A DNA stretch of 64,000 bases, from assembly GCF_050947875.1 (NCBI RefSeq), contig NW_027460390.1, positions 1,984,001-2,048,000 on the forward strand, written 5' to 3'. The notes beneath the pieces are model-generated. The model saw only the letters and a program-made list of their open reading frames with translations, was not told the origin of the DNA and made no database searches. This document shows positions 11,155 to 21,323 of the stretch, one piece after another. The stretch comes from Dermacentor variabilis (taxonomy: Eukaryota; Arthropoda; Arachnida; Ixodida; Ixodidae). Position 1 is the first letter of the stretch, and each line of letters opens with the position of its first letter. The position numbers were made by a program, and so were the translations under genes.

Positions 11155-11157
<3 letters not shown>

Positions 11158-11356
11158 GCTGCAGTTTCGCCGGAAAGGCGAAGGAATATTAGTGATAGCC
11201 AAGGATGCGACAACTACACGGGGGAAGATTACACCACCGAGAGGACTCGGGCTGTGAAATTGAATTGCATTCTACTGTAAGGTCTTCTATAGGCTCACAT
11301 AACGCCACCACTTCAGCGCGTAATTCTGCGAGGTCACACGAAGTTTTTTTAGTGCA

Positions 11357-11358
<2 letters not shown>

Positions 11359-11410
<52 letters not shown>
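11359..11410. repeat. (AT)n microsatellite, copy A
   Basis: About 26 AT units. The paralogous array in copy B (47,262-47,338) has about 38. A C-rich stretch with long C runs follows at 11,430-11,550 in A and is mostly absent in B. Confidence 0.98.
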
Positions 11411-11413
<3 letters not shown>

Positions 11414-12151
11414 GCTCAGAAAGCTGGTCAGGCCTCAGCCCCCGCCCCCCTCCCCCCGGAAAAATGAAAACTCTCCGCTTATGTCGTGTTGCGTTCTTTG
11501 TTCCTTCATTCTATATGTGCGGTTCGCTCCCCCCCCCCCCCGCCCCCCCACATCACGGATAAATTAAACCTCTCCGCCTATGCCGTGTTGTGTCCTTCAT
11601 TCTCTGGGAAAATATTGACCTTCTTCCTTTGTAGGAGAAGGAGTAGTGTGTGAAGAGGCCAGGAAATCCGTTTATGCTGATATCCCTATACGATGGGTTC
11701 GTTGATTCCATATACGCGCAATTTTATATAAAATTTTCGCAATATTGGATTACTAAAATGCGTATACAGTTTTCTAAGCTTGTTTCTATTTGCCTGCTAG
11801 TTTTTCTAAATATACCTACTTTCTCAGGAGACACGATATTCGGTTAGGTGAGCATTCTAATGCCCTGGAATCGTGTGCCCAATGAACGCTGTATATGGAC
11901 CCACGGAGGCTTACTGGTAGTTGTTGTTGCTGCTGATTTTCATAACTCATTGCCACGAGGGGCTGGCAGTTTCGCATTTATTGCTTTATTATTTTCGACG
12001 GGCTGCTGGGAAGGCATGTCTTGGAGCGCAGCTGCGGACATTGAATCCGCGCATGGCGCATGCGATGTTGATGATCATGATGGTCCCACATATTGACGCA
12101 TGCCGACAACAGGGGATTGGTCCTAAAGCTGGAGGTTTAACAATAAGGGAA

Positions 12152-14048
12152 AGTTGAATGAATGAATGAATGAATGTTTATGTAATCTTGAATACAACTT
12201 CAAGAAAGGTGCAGGAGCAAAAGGCGCGCAGCGTCTGACAGGGGCCCTTGTACCCGCAACATACTCGCGTATTATTCATCATTTAGTGGCAGTTCATTGG
12301 CAGTGAGCATATTACATATTTTCACACATTGTACGTGAGTTTACACAGAAACTTAGAACAACAGAATTTGACAAATTATTGGGTTACAGTTGGTTTACCA
12401 AAGTAGAAGGTGAAATAATAAATGCTCCCCTTTTCCCCCTCTTCTCCTTTCCTCTCCCTGTCCACAAACAATAAATAATATTTGGGGTTTTACGTGCCAA
12501 AACCACTTTCTGATTATGAAGCACGCCGTAGTGGAGGACTCCGGAAATTTTGACCACCTGGGGTTCTTTAAGGTGCACCTAAATCTAAGCACACGGGTGT
12601 TTTCGCATTTCGCCCCCATTGAAATGCGGCCGCCGTGGCCGGGATTCGATCCCGCGACCTCGTGCTCAGCAGCCCAACACCATAGCCACTGAGCAACCAC
12701 GGCGGGTATGTCCACAAACAGTAAAGTACAGGTTGTACATGTAAATTTACAATAATACGCTCAAATTCCGCATATGACCATGAATGTGTGTGTATCTACG
12801 TAACGAAGAAAAAGGAAAAAGCGATTTATGATAAATTTACGTTGCAAAAATCACTCTCTTAAACACTGTGTTAGTAACAATTCCTTCACATGGTTATTGA
12901 AGGAATTTCTAGTCATACTGAAATCAATGTTATCTTCTAGCATATTTAGAATTGTTAGTATTTGGTAGCTCGATTGTTTTTTACCATAATGGGCCCTTGT
13001 GTTTATTGTTCGTTTTCTTTTTAGTCTCATATCGTGAGGAACTTTATTAATGTTTTCGTGTATATATAGTGCATTGTTATGTATGTACTGTAGTAGTTTA
13101 AATCATAAACTTCGTCAGCTTTAAGCATTCTGTATTTAACAAATAATGGTAATTTGCTTAGTTCATAACATGGTACCTCATAGTTTTCATAAATGCGGAA
13201 TATCTTCTTTTGTGGAATAATTAGCCTGTTCTACTTAGTTCTTGCTGTGGTGCCCCCATACCAATATTCCGTACGATAACCTCGAGTAGAACAGTAAAGT
13301 GTGTATGTTTTGTTCCAGCCAGATAGGTATTAAGTGTGCAATTTTATGAAAGCATCACAGATCGGGAGAGTTCGGTGGCTAAATTATTGATGTGTACATT
13401 CCATGAAAGGTGCGCTCGGAGGCAAACACCAAGAAACTTTTGCTCCAACCCTAGTTACCTGTTGCCCTTCAAAAGTTAAAGCTATTTCCCTACTTTGTGG
13501 TTTGTTAAGCGCACGAAATATTATGCACTTTGTTTTCGCTGTGTTAGGCTGCAGCCTATTTTCCCGGAGCCATGCGGCGAGGGATGCAAGGTAGGTGTTG
13601 GCCCTTCTTACCATGTCTGTTAGATCTGTGGACTTAAAGAAGATGTTAGAATCATCAGCATACATAATAAGTTCAGGAGAGCTGGGTATAGTTACAATCC
13701 TATTAATGCAACCAAGAAATAAAAAAAGGTCCTAGTACTGACCCCTGTGGAACTCCTTGTGTTAACTTTAGCTTTGATGATGTGGTGTCCTTTATTTGCA
13801 CCGTTTGATAGCGGTCACTCGAGCAGTTTTTAATGAGATCTAGTACAACTCCCCGCAACCCGTATCCAGACAGTTTGTGCCGTACGATATCGTACTTTAT
13901 TGAGTTACTTGCTTTGCTTAAGTCTAGAAATAAACGAAGTGTTACCTCTTACTGTCTATCTTTGTATGTATGGTGTCTTTAATACAGCACAACACTGCTT
14001 CAGTTGATCTGTTTTTCGAAATTCATATTGGCTACTAGACAAGATTTT
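12152..14048 (-). mobile_element. CR1/L2-like LINE-1, copy A, 5' truncated
   Basis: The minus strand shows an RT fragment: a broken GVPQGSVLGP motif near 13,760, 'YADDSNIFF' at 13,663-13,640, 'TYLASLAAWLRENRLQPN' and a downstream 'GxxVSW...' segment with a frame break near 13,440. The 3' end at 12,176-12,152 is a tetranucleotide (CATT)n tail. Only the part from mid-RT to the 3' end survives. A SINE interrupts it at 12,471-12,708. Confidence 0.8.
12471..12708 (-). mobile_element. tRNA-derived SINE (Ruka-like), copy A only
   Basis: On the minus strand the element starts acccgccgtggttgctcagt, with an A-box (TGGCTATGGTG type) and a B-box (GGATCGAATCC). A conserved body follows (gaccaccTGGGGTTCTT on the plus strand) and the 3' end is a short AT-rich tail. 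The target duplication tgtccacaaaca occurs at 12,459-12,470 and 12,709-12,720. Copy B has a single site near 48,291. It resembles the tick SINE I know as Ruka; the family name is from memory. Confidence 0.9.
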
Positions 14049-14339
14049 AAATCAATCAGTCAATGAATAAACCAATCAATCAATAATTTTTATATAGCAC
14101 TTCAGAGAGCGGAGGGCATGGGAAGAAAAAGCTCTAGTGAGCATGACTAGCCTTTTCAGCCTATATCATATCAAAGACAATTCTCACATTTGAGATTCCA
14201 GATATGAATTCTACACGAAGAAAGGATGAAGCTCAGACCTGCAACATGAGATATCAAAACCATTTCGTGTTAAAACATTTAAAACGGGGGGTAAAGTCAT
14301 TTTCGACATTTGGGCTCCGTAATTCGTGCGTGGCATTCT

Positions 14340-15113
14340 TTAAATTTTTTTCCTGAGCTGTGAAAGACACACAGAAGCGTATTCGGTTAACTCTGCTATT
14401 TGTTTAAGCATCGAGCTATTGTTCTTTACTTCGTATTTGTACCGATGAACTAGGCGTAGGTTATAAATAGTAAAAACCGCTGGAATATCAGCAGTTTGGA
14501 AGAGCTTTGCGGAAGGATGATCTCTGGCTAAGTTGTGAATGATGCGTAAAGCTTTCTTTTGAAGGACGTAGACCTTTTGTAAAGCTGTGTGCGTGGCAGC
14601 GCTCCATACGAGTTGACAGTAATTCACTTGTGACACGAGCAAAGATTTGAAGAGCAGCAGTTTGATATTAGTAGGAAGGACGTGAGTGTTACGGTATAAG
14701 AGACCAATAAAACGTGAGGCAGCTGAACACACGTGACTGACATGCACATTCCACAGCAACTTTTCTATAGACCAAACACCAAGGGTTTTGAATGCTGACA
14801 CAATTTACATGTTATTCGGTCTATAAGTCAAAGATTCATAGCATAATACATTTTTACTCTTGGTCCGAGAAATGATCGCTTTTGTTCTGGCCGCATTAAT
14901 TTCTAATGCATTCAGTTGCGACCAACGCTCGAGTATGACAAGCGGTTCGCCAGCTTTTCTGATCAGTTCGTCAGGATTTTTACCACTGAAAAACATATTG
15001 GTGTCAACAGCGGATATAACGTCAAACAAGTTAGCATAAATATTGATGATGTTGTTAATATATAAATTAAACAAGGAAGGTCTCAGTATACTTCCCTCCG
15101 GCACCTCTAACAC
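14340..15113 (-). pseudogene. LINE-2 RT palm to C-terminus, copy A
   Basis: The upstream frame (15,113-14,805) carries 'VPEGSILRPSLFNLYIN', a damaged GVPQGSILGPLLF motif, and 'AVDTNMFFSG', where the catalytic YADD has become AVDT. The downstream frame (14,801-14,340) holds the conserved CR1 tail: 'FKTLGVWSIEKLLWNVHV', 'LLFKSLLVSQVNYCQLVW' and 'LQKKALRIIHNLA'. Loss of the catalytic aspartate pair makes it inactive. The copy B equivalent shows the same lesion, so it pre-dates the duplication. Confidence 0.85.
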
Positions 15114-15424
15114 AGCGTTTGTGGTAAGTGCCCATTAACGTTAACGCACTGACGTCGGCGTGACGAATAACTCATGAGTTCAAAAGCACGCCCTCGAATC
15201 CCATGGCTTTCATGCTTGGCAAGAAGTATTTGACGATTTAAGCTGTCGAAGGCTTTCTTAAAGTCAATATAGAGGGCTAATACTTATCGTTTTTCCTCAA
15301 ATTTTCGGATAATAATTTCTTTCTGCAGCGCCATTTCAGTCGACCTATTTTTTTGTGAAACTATGTTGGAAGGGCGTTAGACCGTTGTGTCGCTCAATAA
15401 AATGGGAGATACGAATTAAATACG

Positions 15425-17410
15425 AAGTAAAGATAATGACCTATAATCCGCCTCTTTCATTTTCCTGTGCTGCCCTCTGCCGCACGCCGCTGAAAACGTT
15501 TTGGAAGGGTCCCGGGGCTTTCGCCGGTTCATTTGTGCAGCTGCGCCCACGTTGAGTGCGCATTGGTTGTGCGTTCCGTGGATGGCGAATCATTATTAAT
15601 GGCTTCTTCGGGCCAGCATGCCATTCCTGGAGCCATGTAGCACTCACTGACTACTGGTTGAGCAGGCCTGAGTGCGCTGTTCTGCAAACAGTGCGACGGA
15701 TAAAGGCACGCCGAGTTCCGTTTGCGGCACGGCTGCCTTGGGATTTGTCACTGATTTCTGCACTTAGACATCACTTTTTGTATTCTTTTTACAGATTATT
15801 TAGGTGTTTCGCATATTCAAAAAGTCTGCGAGCGCAACCTTCTACGTCGGATTTATTAAAGCGGTGCACTAGTTTACATCGATATCTACAGCCGCATGTC
15901 GTTGTCATCGTCAAATATTGCGGAAAAGGTCCATCGCTGATATGAAACAGTGTCAAAATGTAGCAAAACATGCGTATCTGCGCATATGTGCCATTTTGTT
16001 ACACCATCAGACGAGTCAATATGAGCAGCGGAACCACCTAAACAACGGCAACTGTGATACAGATACATATATTACGGGCTGTTTCTTTAACTCCATCATA
16101 CTTACAGTTTTAACGTGCCATAGGAGCATTATTAGAGAAAACAGTGCTCGCATAAGTGCTCATCCATAGGCCATGTTGTTCTCTCACGAAAACGCGCGGA
16201 TGCCATCGCTCACACGGCGTTGGTATAAATGAGCGAGGCGGTTGTTTATGCTGCTGCATACCGAATACACCGTCCCTTGTTTGCTACTTGACGCAGAGGC
16301 AAACAGTGCATCTCTGAGATTGAGAAATGTGTCGGCAAAGCAACACGTGCAGGCGCACCGATATACGTAGCGAATGCGGCCAACAGCCTACAGGTACGCT
16401 GAGGTACAGATGTTGGCACAGCGCTGTGTCGCTGATTAGTGTAGCTGATTTCAAATCGCTAAGGCCAGAATTGAACTATAAAAGCAGTTTCGTTCGACCT
16501 AACTGCTTACATTTCAGTTCAGGTCCGCCGGTAGCGAGTGCACGATCTCGACGGCACCAGCTAGGTTAACCTTCTTTGAACAGGATGGACATTGGCTCAA
16601 CCTTCGTGGGCACGGCTTGAGAGGGTTAAAGCTTGTGCATTTCAACTTGGCAGGCGAGCTTGACTCCATTTTGAGCACGATTAATTATATATACAAGTGA
16701 AGACGCTGTTTCTATTGTGTTGACGGTTCGACGGCCAATCGCGCGGGGTTCGGTCGAACGATGGTCGGCACGCTGATTTTGCCGGTGCCTTCGACAAGAA
16801 CGCCTGTCGCAGTACAAACCGCGCTCGTCGGTTGCGTCGTTGTCGACCTGATATGATAAAAAGGTTTCAGTGACGCACAATAGTCGGTCAATCATTGGAG
16901 TGAGCGTCTTGTCGGTCTCGTATCGACCCAGTGTTGCGGGCCTTACAAGTACGTATAGTATGGAACGCGCTGCCACCACCAGCAAGTGAGGACCGATGCA
17001 GCAAGAAGACTTCGTCAGCAACGTGATGTACTTAAGTGTCACCCAAGTGTAACGCACGGTTTTTCTCGTTAAATTAGCGAGTCATTCATGAAGGGCGGCA
17101 ACTACCTGGCTCACGGTGCAGTCCCGACAACTCGAACGATGCCCTGGCCGGTTTCTCTTTTAAAGTGGAGTTGCGGTCCTACGCTGCGCACGTTTTCGGC
17201 ACCGTACCGATGTCGAGCTACCAGTTGAGTTTGAACGCGTTACGCGGCACGAGTGTTTGTAGCAGCGCGCGTCCGAGCGCTTTCTTTTTTTTTTCTTTTT
17301 CGGAGGAGTTCCCGGCGCGCGGCCACGTGCACGACCCTTCCAAAACGTTTCGCGACTAATCCGCTAGGGCAAGGCGCATGCGCCGTCGCGCCATGAAAGA
17401 TGCGGATTGG
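15425..17410. mobile_element. TIR DNA element (~2 kb) inside LINE-2, copy A
   Basis: The two ends are imperfect inverted repeats of roughly 70-80 bp. On the left are taaagata, taatccgcctctttcat and aacgttttggaagggt; on the right, in reverse order and complement, are acccttccaaaacgttt, atgaaaga.gcggatt and tatcttta. The interior has no transposase I recognise; a TATAAAAG box (16,477) with a TCAGT initiator-like motif (16,514) is the only promoter-like signal. The same insertion is at about 51,850-53,850 in copy B, so it pre-dates the duplication. Probably non-autonomous. Confidence 0.7.
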
Positions 17411-17414
17411 CAAC

Positions 17415-18890
17415 GCTATCTTTATCACCCTTCTTGAAGACCGGGACGACCCTAGCGACTTACATATGAATAGGGAAAGTGGATGTCGTAAGAGAAAGGT
17501 TGAAAAGATGGGTCAGCGGAGGTGCAATCAGGTCGATAACATGTTTAACAGGTAATATCTTCAAGTCGTCTGCATCCAACGAACTGCTATTTTTAAGGCT
17601 CCGAAATGTGGTGGTAACTTTCTGGTTATCGACAGGAGAAAGAAAAACGCCGTCGCGGCCACTCCATGAAAGAAATTGCAACGCTTCTAAATAACCCCCG
17701 GACTGGGAATGCCCGAGGAAAGAGTTGTTAAAGGAATTTGCCAGTGATCCACCACACGTCTCCGTTCCGTTGAAAATCATTTTAGCAGGTATTTCACTTT
17801 TACCTCCAGGATCAAAAAGAATGGATAGTTGCCGCCAGAGACTACTGCGAACTCACTGCGACTACTGTTACGCTGGAAAATGTCACATAATATTCAATCT
17901 TAGCAACTCTGATGTCCTTGTTTAATTTATTTCAATCCGCCTTGTATCGCGATGGATTTAAAAAGTCTCTAGTTTTGAAAAAGGCTTTATAAAGCTGGTC
18001 TTAAACGCCGATGCGTTGAAGCAAAGAAGGGCTAACCCAGGGCTTCAGAATTTTCCTCCGTCTTGATGTTCTTTTTTTTTTTCATTGGGAAGTGCTCAGA
18101 ATATAACGTTTTAAATTGGTCCATAAATGTTTCATATGCAGTATACATCATCCCACGACGCATTTTGTATTGCAGCACGAAATGATTCAAAGGCTTTATC
18201 GGTGATTGTCTGGTAGTATAGATCACACAGTAATGGACGCTTAGTGGTTTGTTCCAGCGCACACAGATATAGTGCCATGTGATCATTCGGGTCACAGCAA
18301 ACAACGCCTGATTTTGTAAGTGCAACGTTAGTTGCAAATGTGTCAAGAATTGTCGCTGACTGCTGCATAAGACGAGTTAGCAAATTATTCACATTTGAAC
18401 ATGCATTACAAGACACTACGACATGAAAGTCAAATCGCAGTGTACTATTGCCCAACATATCGATGGTAAAGTCTCTATTACCGAAAATAGTGTAATTATT
18501 TTCAGTGACGTACTGAAGAAGACCATTTAAGCAATTTATGAACTCCGATGCAACACCACTTGGAGCACGATAGAAAACAGGAAATACAGTGCGGCTGGAA
18601 ATGAGAAAGAACACTTTGCAACTGGCAGACACAAAAGAAAACTAAGAAATGAAATGGCATTCAAGATCAGAATGGACAAGCACCAAGACACCACCACCTT
18701 GTCGTCCACTTGGATGGTTAAGAAAGTACGTCTGATAAATTGGTAGCGAGAACATCTTTGTCTGCGTACCATGTCTCAAATATCATTATCACGCCAAAGG
18801 AAAAACCGAAACAATTTACCAGCCCAGTAAAGTCATCGAATTTGTCACACATAGAACGAGAATTGATATGAAAGTATCTAACGGAACAAC
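17415..18890 (-). pseudogene. LINE-2 endonuclease and RT entry, copy A
   Basis: The minus strand starts with 'HINSRSMCDKFDD' and a 'FETWY' glutamate motif (about 18,875-18,750). It continues to 'FYRAPSG' and 'NRDFTIDML', a decayed GDFNIDxL motif (about 18,480), and 'FDFHVVVSCNACSNVN', then a linker and 'LKNSSSLDADDLKILPVK' and 'THLFNLSLTTSTFPIH' (17,590-17,460) at the RT entry. CR1-type endonucleases nick the target to prime cDNA synthesis. Several frame changes occur (for example near 18,630, 18,130 and 17,960). Confidence 0.8.
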
Positions 18891-19855
18891 AAGATAAGAA
18901 CAGAGAAAAGGGGCGCGATCGGAGATATTTTGTTCGATACGCGTTCTGTTCAGTTGCTGCAACGTCACAAAGTTGCAGTATGCAAAATTTGTGACAGCGG
19001 GGCGGAGAGAGCAGCCAATCAGGAAGCGGTGACCTCCCCGGAAGTTTACTTCCGTCGTTTGTCGTCTGCTTGCAAAGAGTATACTACAAAACCAAATGTT
19101 TCTCGTCTTCCAAATAATTAGATCTTTATCTAAAAAATGTATTTTTTCTTCTCAAGCCCAAACACGTTTTCAAATAGTAGTACGTGTCACTACTGCAATC
19201 TATAACTATAAGGTTCTTTGCGTCGTACCTAGGTGGTGTCGCGCACAGCGAGAAGAAATAAGAAATAAAAAACGACGGGAAGAGTGGCGCACTTTTCAAG
19301 AGGCAGCGACAACATTCCAGTGGCTCACTGGCACCGATGATGTTGTCGATTTCCCTGTACAACCAACGAATTATTTGTTTCGAGAAACAAAAACGACGCC
19401 CGAATTCACCTTCTGCCATTTCTTCAAACGCGTTTCGCACCACCACCCGCTTTCCTCCTTCCTCTAGAAACGCCAGCGCAACAACCTAAGTTCCCAACGG
19501 AAGCGCCATTTTCTCGAATTAAACTATGGATTGGACTCAAACGTGCCATTCCGCAGCCGAAAAGGCCGCCTGTTGGATCCAATCCAATCCACCAGACGCG
19601 CCATGCGAAGCCGTATGATCGCTCCAAACTTCCCAGCTCCCGTCGGGTTCGGCGCCTAGCAGACAAAATGCTCGGTGGGAGGATGATTGACAGGAGCGTG
19701 TCGTCAGTTTGACGTCACCAAAAACGTGGCCGCGCTCCGGGGCTGGCGACGGCGGCGCGGAGTAGGCCAATCGCGCGCGCCGGTAACCGAACGAACGCGC
19801 TGAACAACCATCTCCGATCGCACCCCAGATGTGTCCTTTTATTTGCTCAGGCTTC
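18885..19855. mobile_element. TIR DNA element (~1 kb) inside LINE-2, copy A
   Basis: gcgatcggagat with flanking bases at 18,911-18,930 is matched by the reverse complement atctccgatcgc at 19,810-19,821; similarity extends outward for another ~25 bp (caagataagaac against an inverted caaataaaagg). The interior is GC-rich without a recognisable protein. It is present at about 55,318-56,285 in copy B. It separates LINE-2 ORF1 from ORF2. Non-autonomous, family unknown. Confidence 0.65.
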
Positions 19856-19944
19856 ATGTAGCCAGCGGACCCCAGAGCACATATTTTTCAGCGAAAATGG
19901 GCAAAATACTTCGGCCACAATAAGCCGCTCAAGTATCTGCCTGC

Positions 19945-20648
19945 TCAGTCGCAGGTTCTGCCATCTGGCTTGATGCAGTCATGCAATCTATATCTGTCAT
20001 CGATGCAATGCGCAGAACAGGTGTGGAATCCCGTCGGCGCGCAAGCACTTTTCCGTTGCTGCTCCAGACATACTTCCAGCCAATAACGTTTTTCACAAGA
20101 AATTGTGGCGCTCAGCAACTGCTTGTTTTTGCGCGTAACGTGTTCATTTAGAAACACAGGCTTTGAGTGCCCTTCATACTCGAAAGACTGAGTCGAAAGC
20201 CGAGCCTTCCTGGCTTTAGCTATAGTAGCGTTGCGTTTGGAACGGCGCGTAAAGAAAGCCAGTAAGGTTCTTTGTTCTACCATTTGATGTTTCAACCATG
20301 TGGCAAACATGAATATCCAGGTCACCAACGGTTTCGTCGAATTTGGAGCCAATAACCTCGATAGCTGCGGTTGCATTACAGCCGTCAAGCAGATCCTTCA
20401 CCTCAATGTTGTTCAATATCTGGTACTGCTAAGTTCGTCTATCTTAACTTGCAGTCTCTAGTTTTCGTGCTCAAGCTGTGTGTGTGTGTTTTTTTTCCCA
20501 CAAGCTTCTTCATATCCAGCTTCAGCTCCTCAATATCTCTCTCAACTATAGACACGCTGTCGCTAGTGTCCGAAGAGTACTTTACACTCTCCTTGAGGGA
20601 GCGAATTTCAAGGCGAAGTTCCTTTCGGAATTTCTCAAACTGCTTCAC
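19945..20648 (-). pseudogene. LINE-2 ORF1 (coiled coil plus RRM-like region), copy A
   Basis: Three overlapping minus-strand frames read as one decayed ORF1. First is a coiled coil ('VERDIEELKLDMKKLV', about 20,550). Then 'NNIEVKDLLDGCNATAAIEV' and 'DLDIHVCHMVETSNGRTKN' (about 20,410-20,270). Last is 'ARKARLSTQSFEYEG..VFLNEHVTRKNKQLL' style sequence (about 20,215-20,110). This order (coiled coil, RNA-binding fold, basic C-terminal domain) is typical of chaperone-like ORF1 proteins of LINEs. Frame changes near 20,430 and 20,250 inactivate it. Confidence 0.72.
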
Positions 20649-20765
20649 GATTTCCTTGATTTCTTAGACACAGTTCACAATGCACAGCCCACAGGCACCA
20701 CAACAAGACACTCAGAAGCTGTGTTCGGAAGCGGTGTTTTAGGGGCAGGCAATAAGCAAAGAGCA

Positions 20766-21323
20766 GTATTCTCACCTGCAAAATACGCAAGAAACCGGTT
20801 TAGTTCCGTCCAAGGAGCACACCGCTGCTGAACTAACAGGTTGTTCAGGACCTCTTGCACTCGTGCGCTACAAAGCACAACTTGACAACGGCGTACCACC
20901 CTCAGACCAACGGCATGGCAGAGCGTTTAAATAGAACTATCAGAGATCTGCTTGCAATTTATTTTTCTGCCGACCATCATGACTAGGACGTCGCTCTGCC
21001 CATCATGACATTTGCCTGTAATTCCTACCGACGTGTCTGTGCGGGTTTTTTCTCCGTTTTATCTCTTGTACGGAAGAAACTCCATGCTGCCATCTGACAC
21101 GCTCCTTCCCGCCGCTCTTGACGCGTCGCCAGAATGTGCCCGTGACGCCATCTTCAGAGCTGTAGAAGCTCGTCAGATTGCCTGCCTGCGCCTCCCCGCT
21201 TCATAGGAAAAGCAGCGACGCTTCTATAATGCCCGCCACCACGATATGCCCCCTTCAACCACGGTGAAATGGTTTTCTTTGGACACCGGCGAGTTGGGCT
21301 TAGCGAAAAGTTGATTTCCGCCT
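20766..21323 (+). pseudogene. Ty3/gypsy integrase core fragment, copy A
   Basis: A plus-strand frame shows 'LTTAYHPQTNGMAERLNRTI' (about 20,882-20,940), the region around the catalytic Glu of gypsy integrases, followed in shifting frames by an 'SPFYLLYGRNSMLP' segment (about 21,055-21,090), 'ECARDAIFRAVEARQIA' (about 21,140-21,185) and a 'VGLSEKLI' end. LINE-3 then interrupts it. Integrase inserts retrotransposon cDNA into chromosomes. The fragment is broken by several frameshifts and an internal deletion near 20,840; it is annotated, not reconstructed. Confidence 0.82.

Larger units (their letters stand above)
10201..12150. other. Unclassified decayed repeat region, copy A
   Basis: Shared with copy B (about 46,130-47,985). 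Overlapping minus-strand frames at 10,311-10,692 include a CxxC ('NCIACRK') next to H and C residues that could be the remnant of a zinc-binding transposase tail, but I cannot assign a family. The region also contains the GA, AT and C-rich microsatellites listed separately. I see no supportable gene. Confidence 0.5.
14050..20765 (-). mobile_element. CR1-like LINE-2, copy A, with ORF1 and ORF2, split by two TIR elements
   Basis: Read on the minus strand: ORF1 (20,648-19,945), endonuclease (18,890-18,050), RT entry (17,780-17,415), RT remainder (15,424-14,805) and C-terminal region (14,801-14,340), ending in a (CAAT)n tail at 14,085-14,053. Insertions at about 18,885-19,855 and 15,425-17,410 interrupt it. 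The two flanks of the second insertion read into one RT region: '..FKKGDKDSVAN' on one side and an 'ERHN..TPFQHSF' type motif on the other. All frames are degraded. Confidence 0.82.

Noticed and set aside
10849..11192. Plus frames ending in long Arg-Glu repeats
   Set aside because: Produced by the (GA)n microsatellite.
16626..17057. 143-codon minus-strand frame kept open in both copies (also 53,072-53,503), a candidate novel protein
   Set aside because: The two versions differ at 11 residues, so most base changes alter the amino acid; there is no sign of purifying selection, no known motif, and it lies inside a non-autonomous TIR element.
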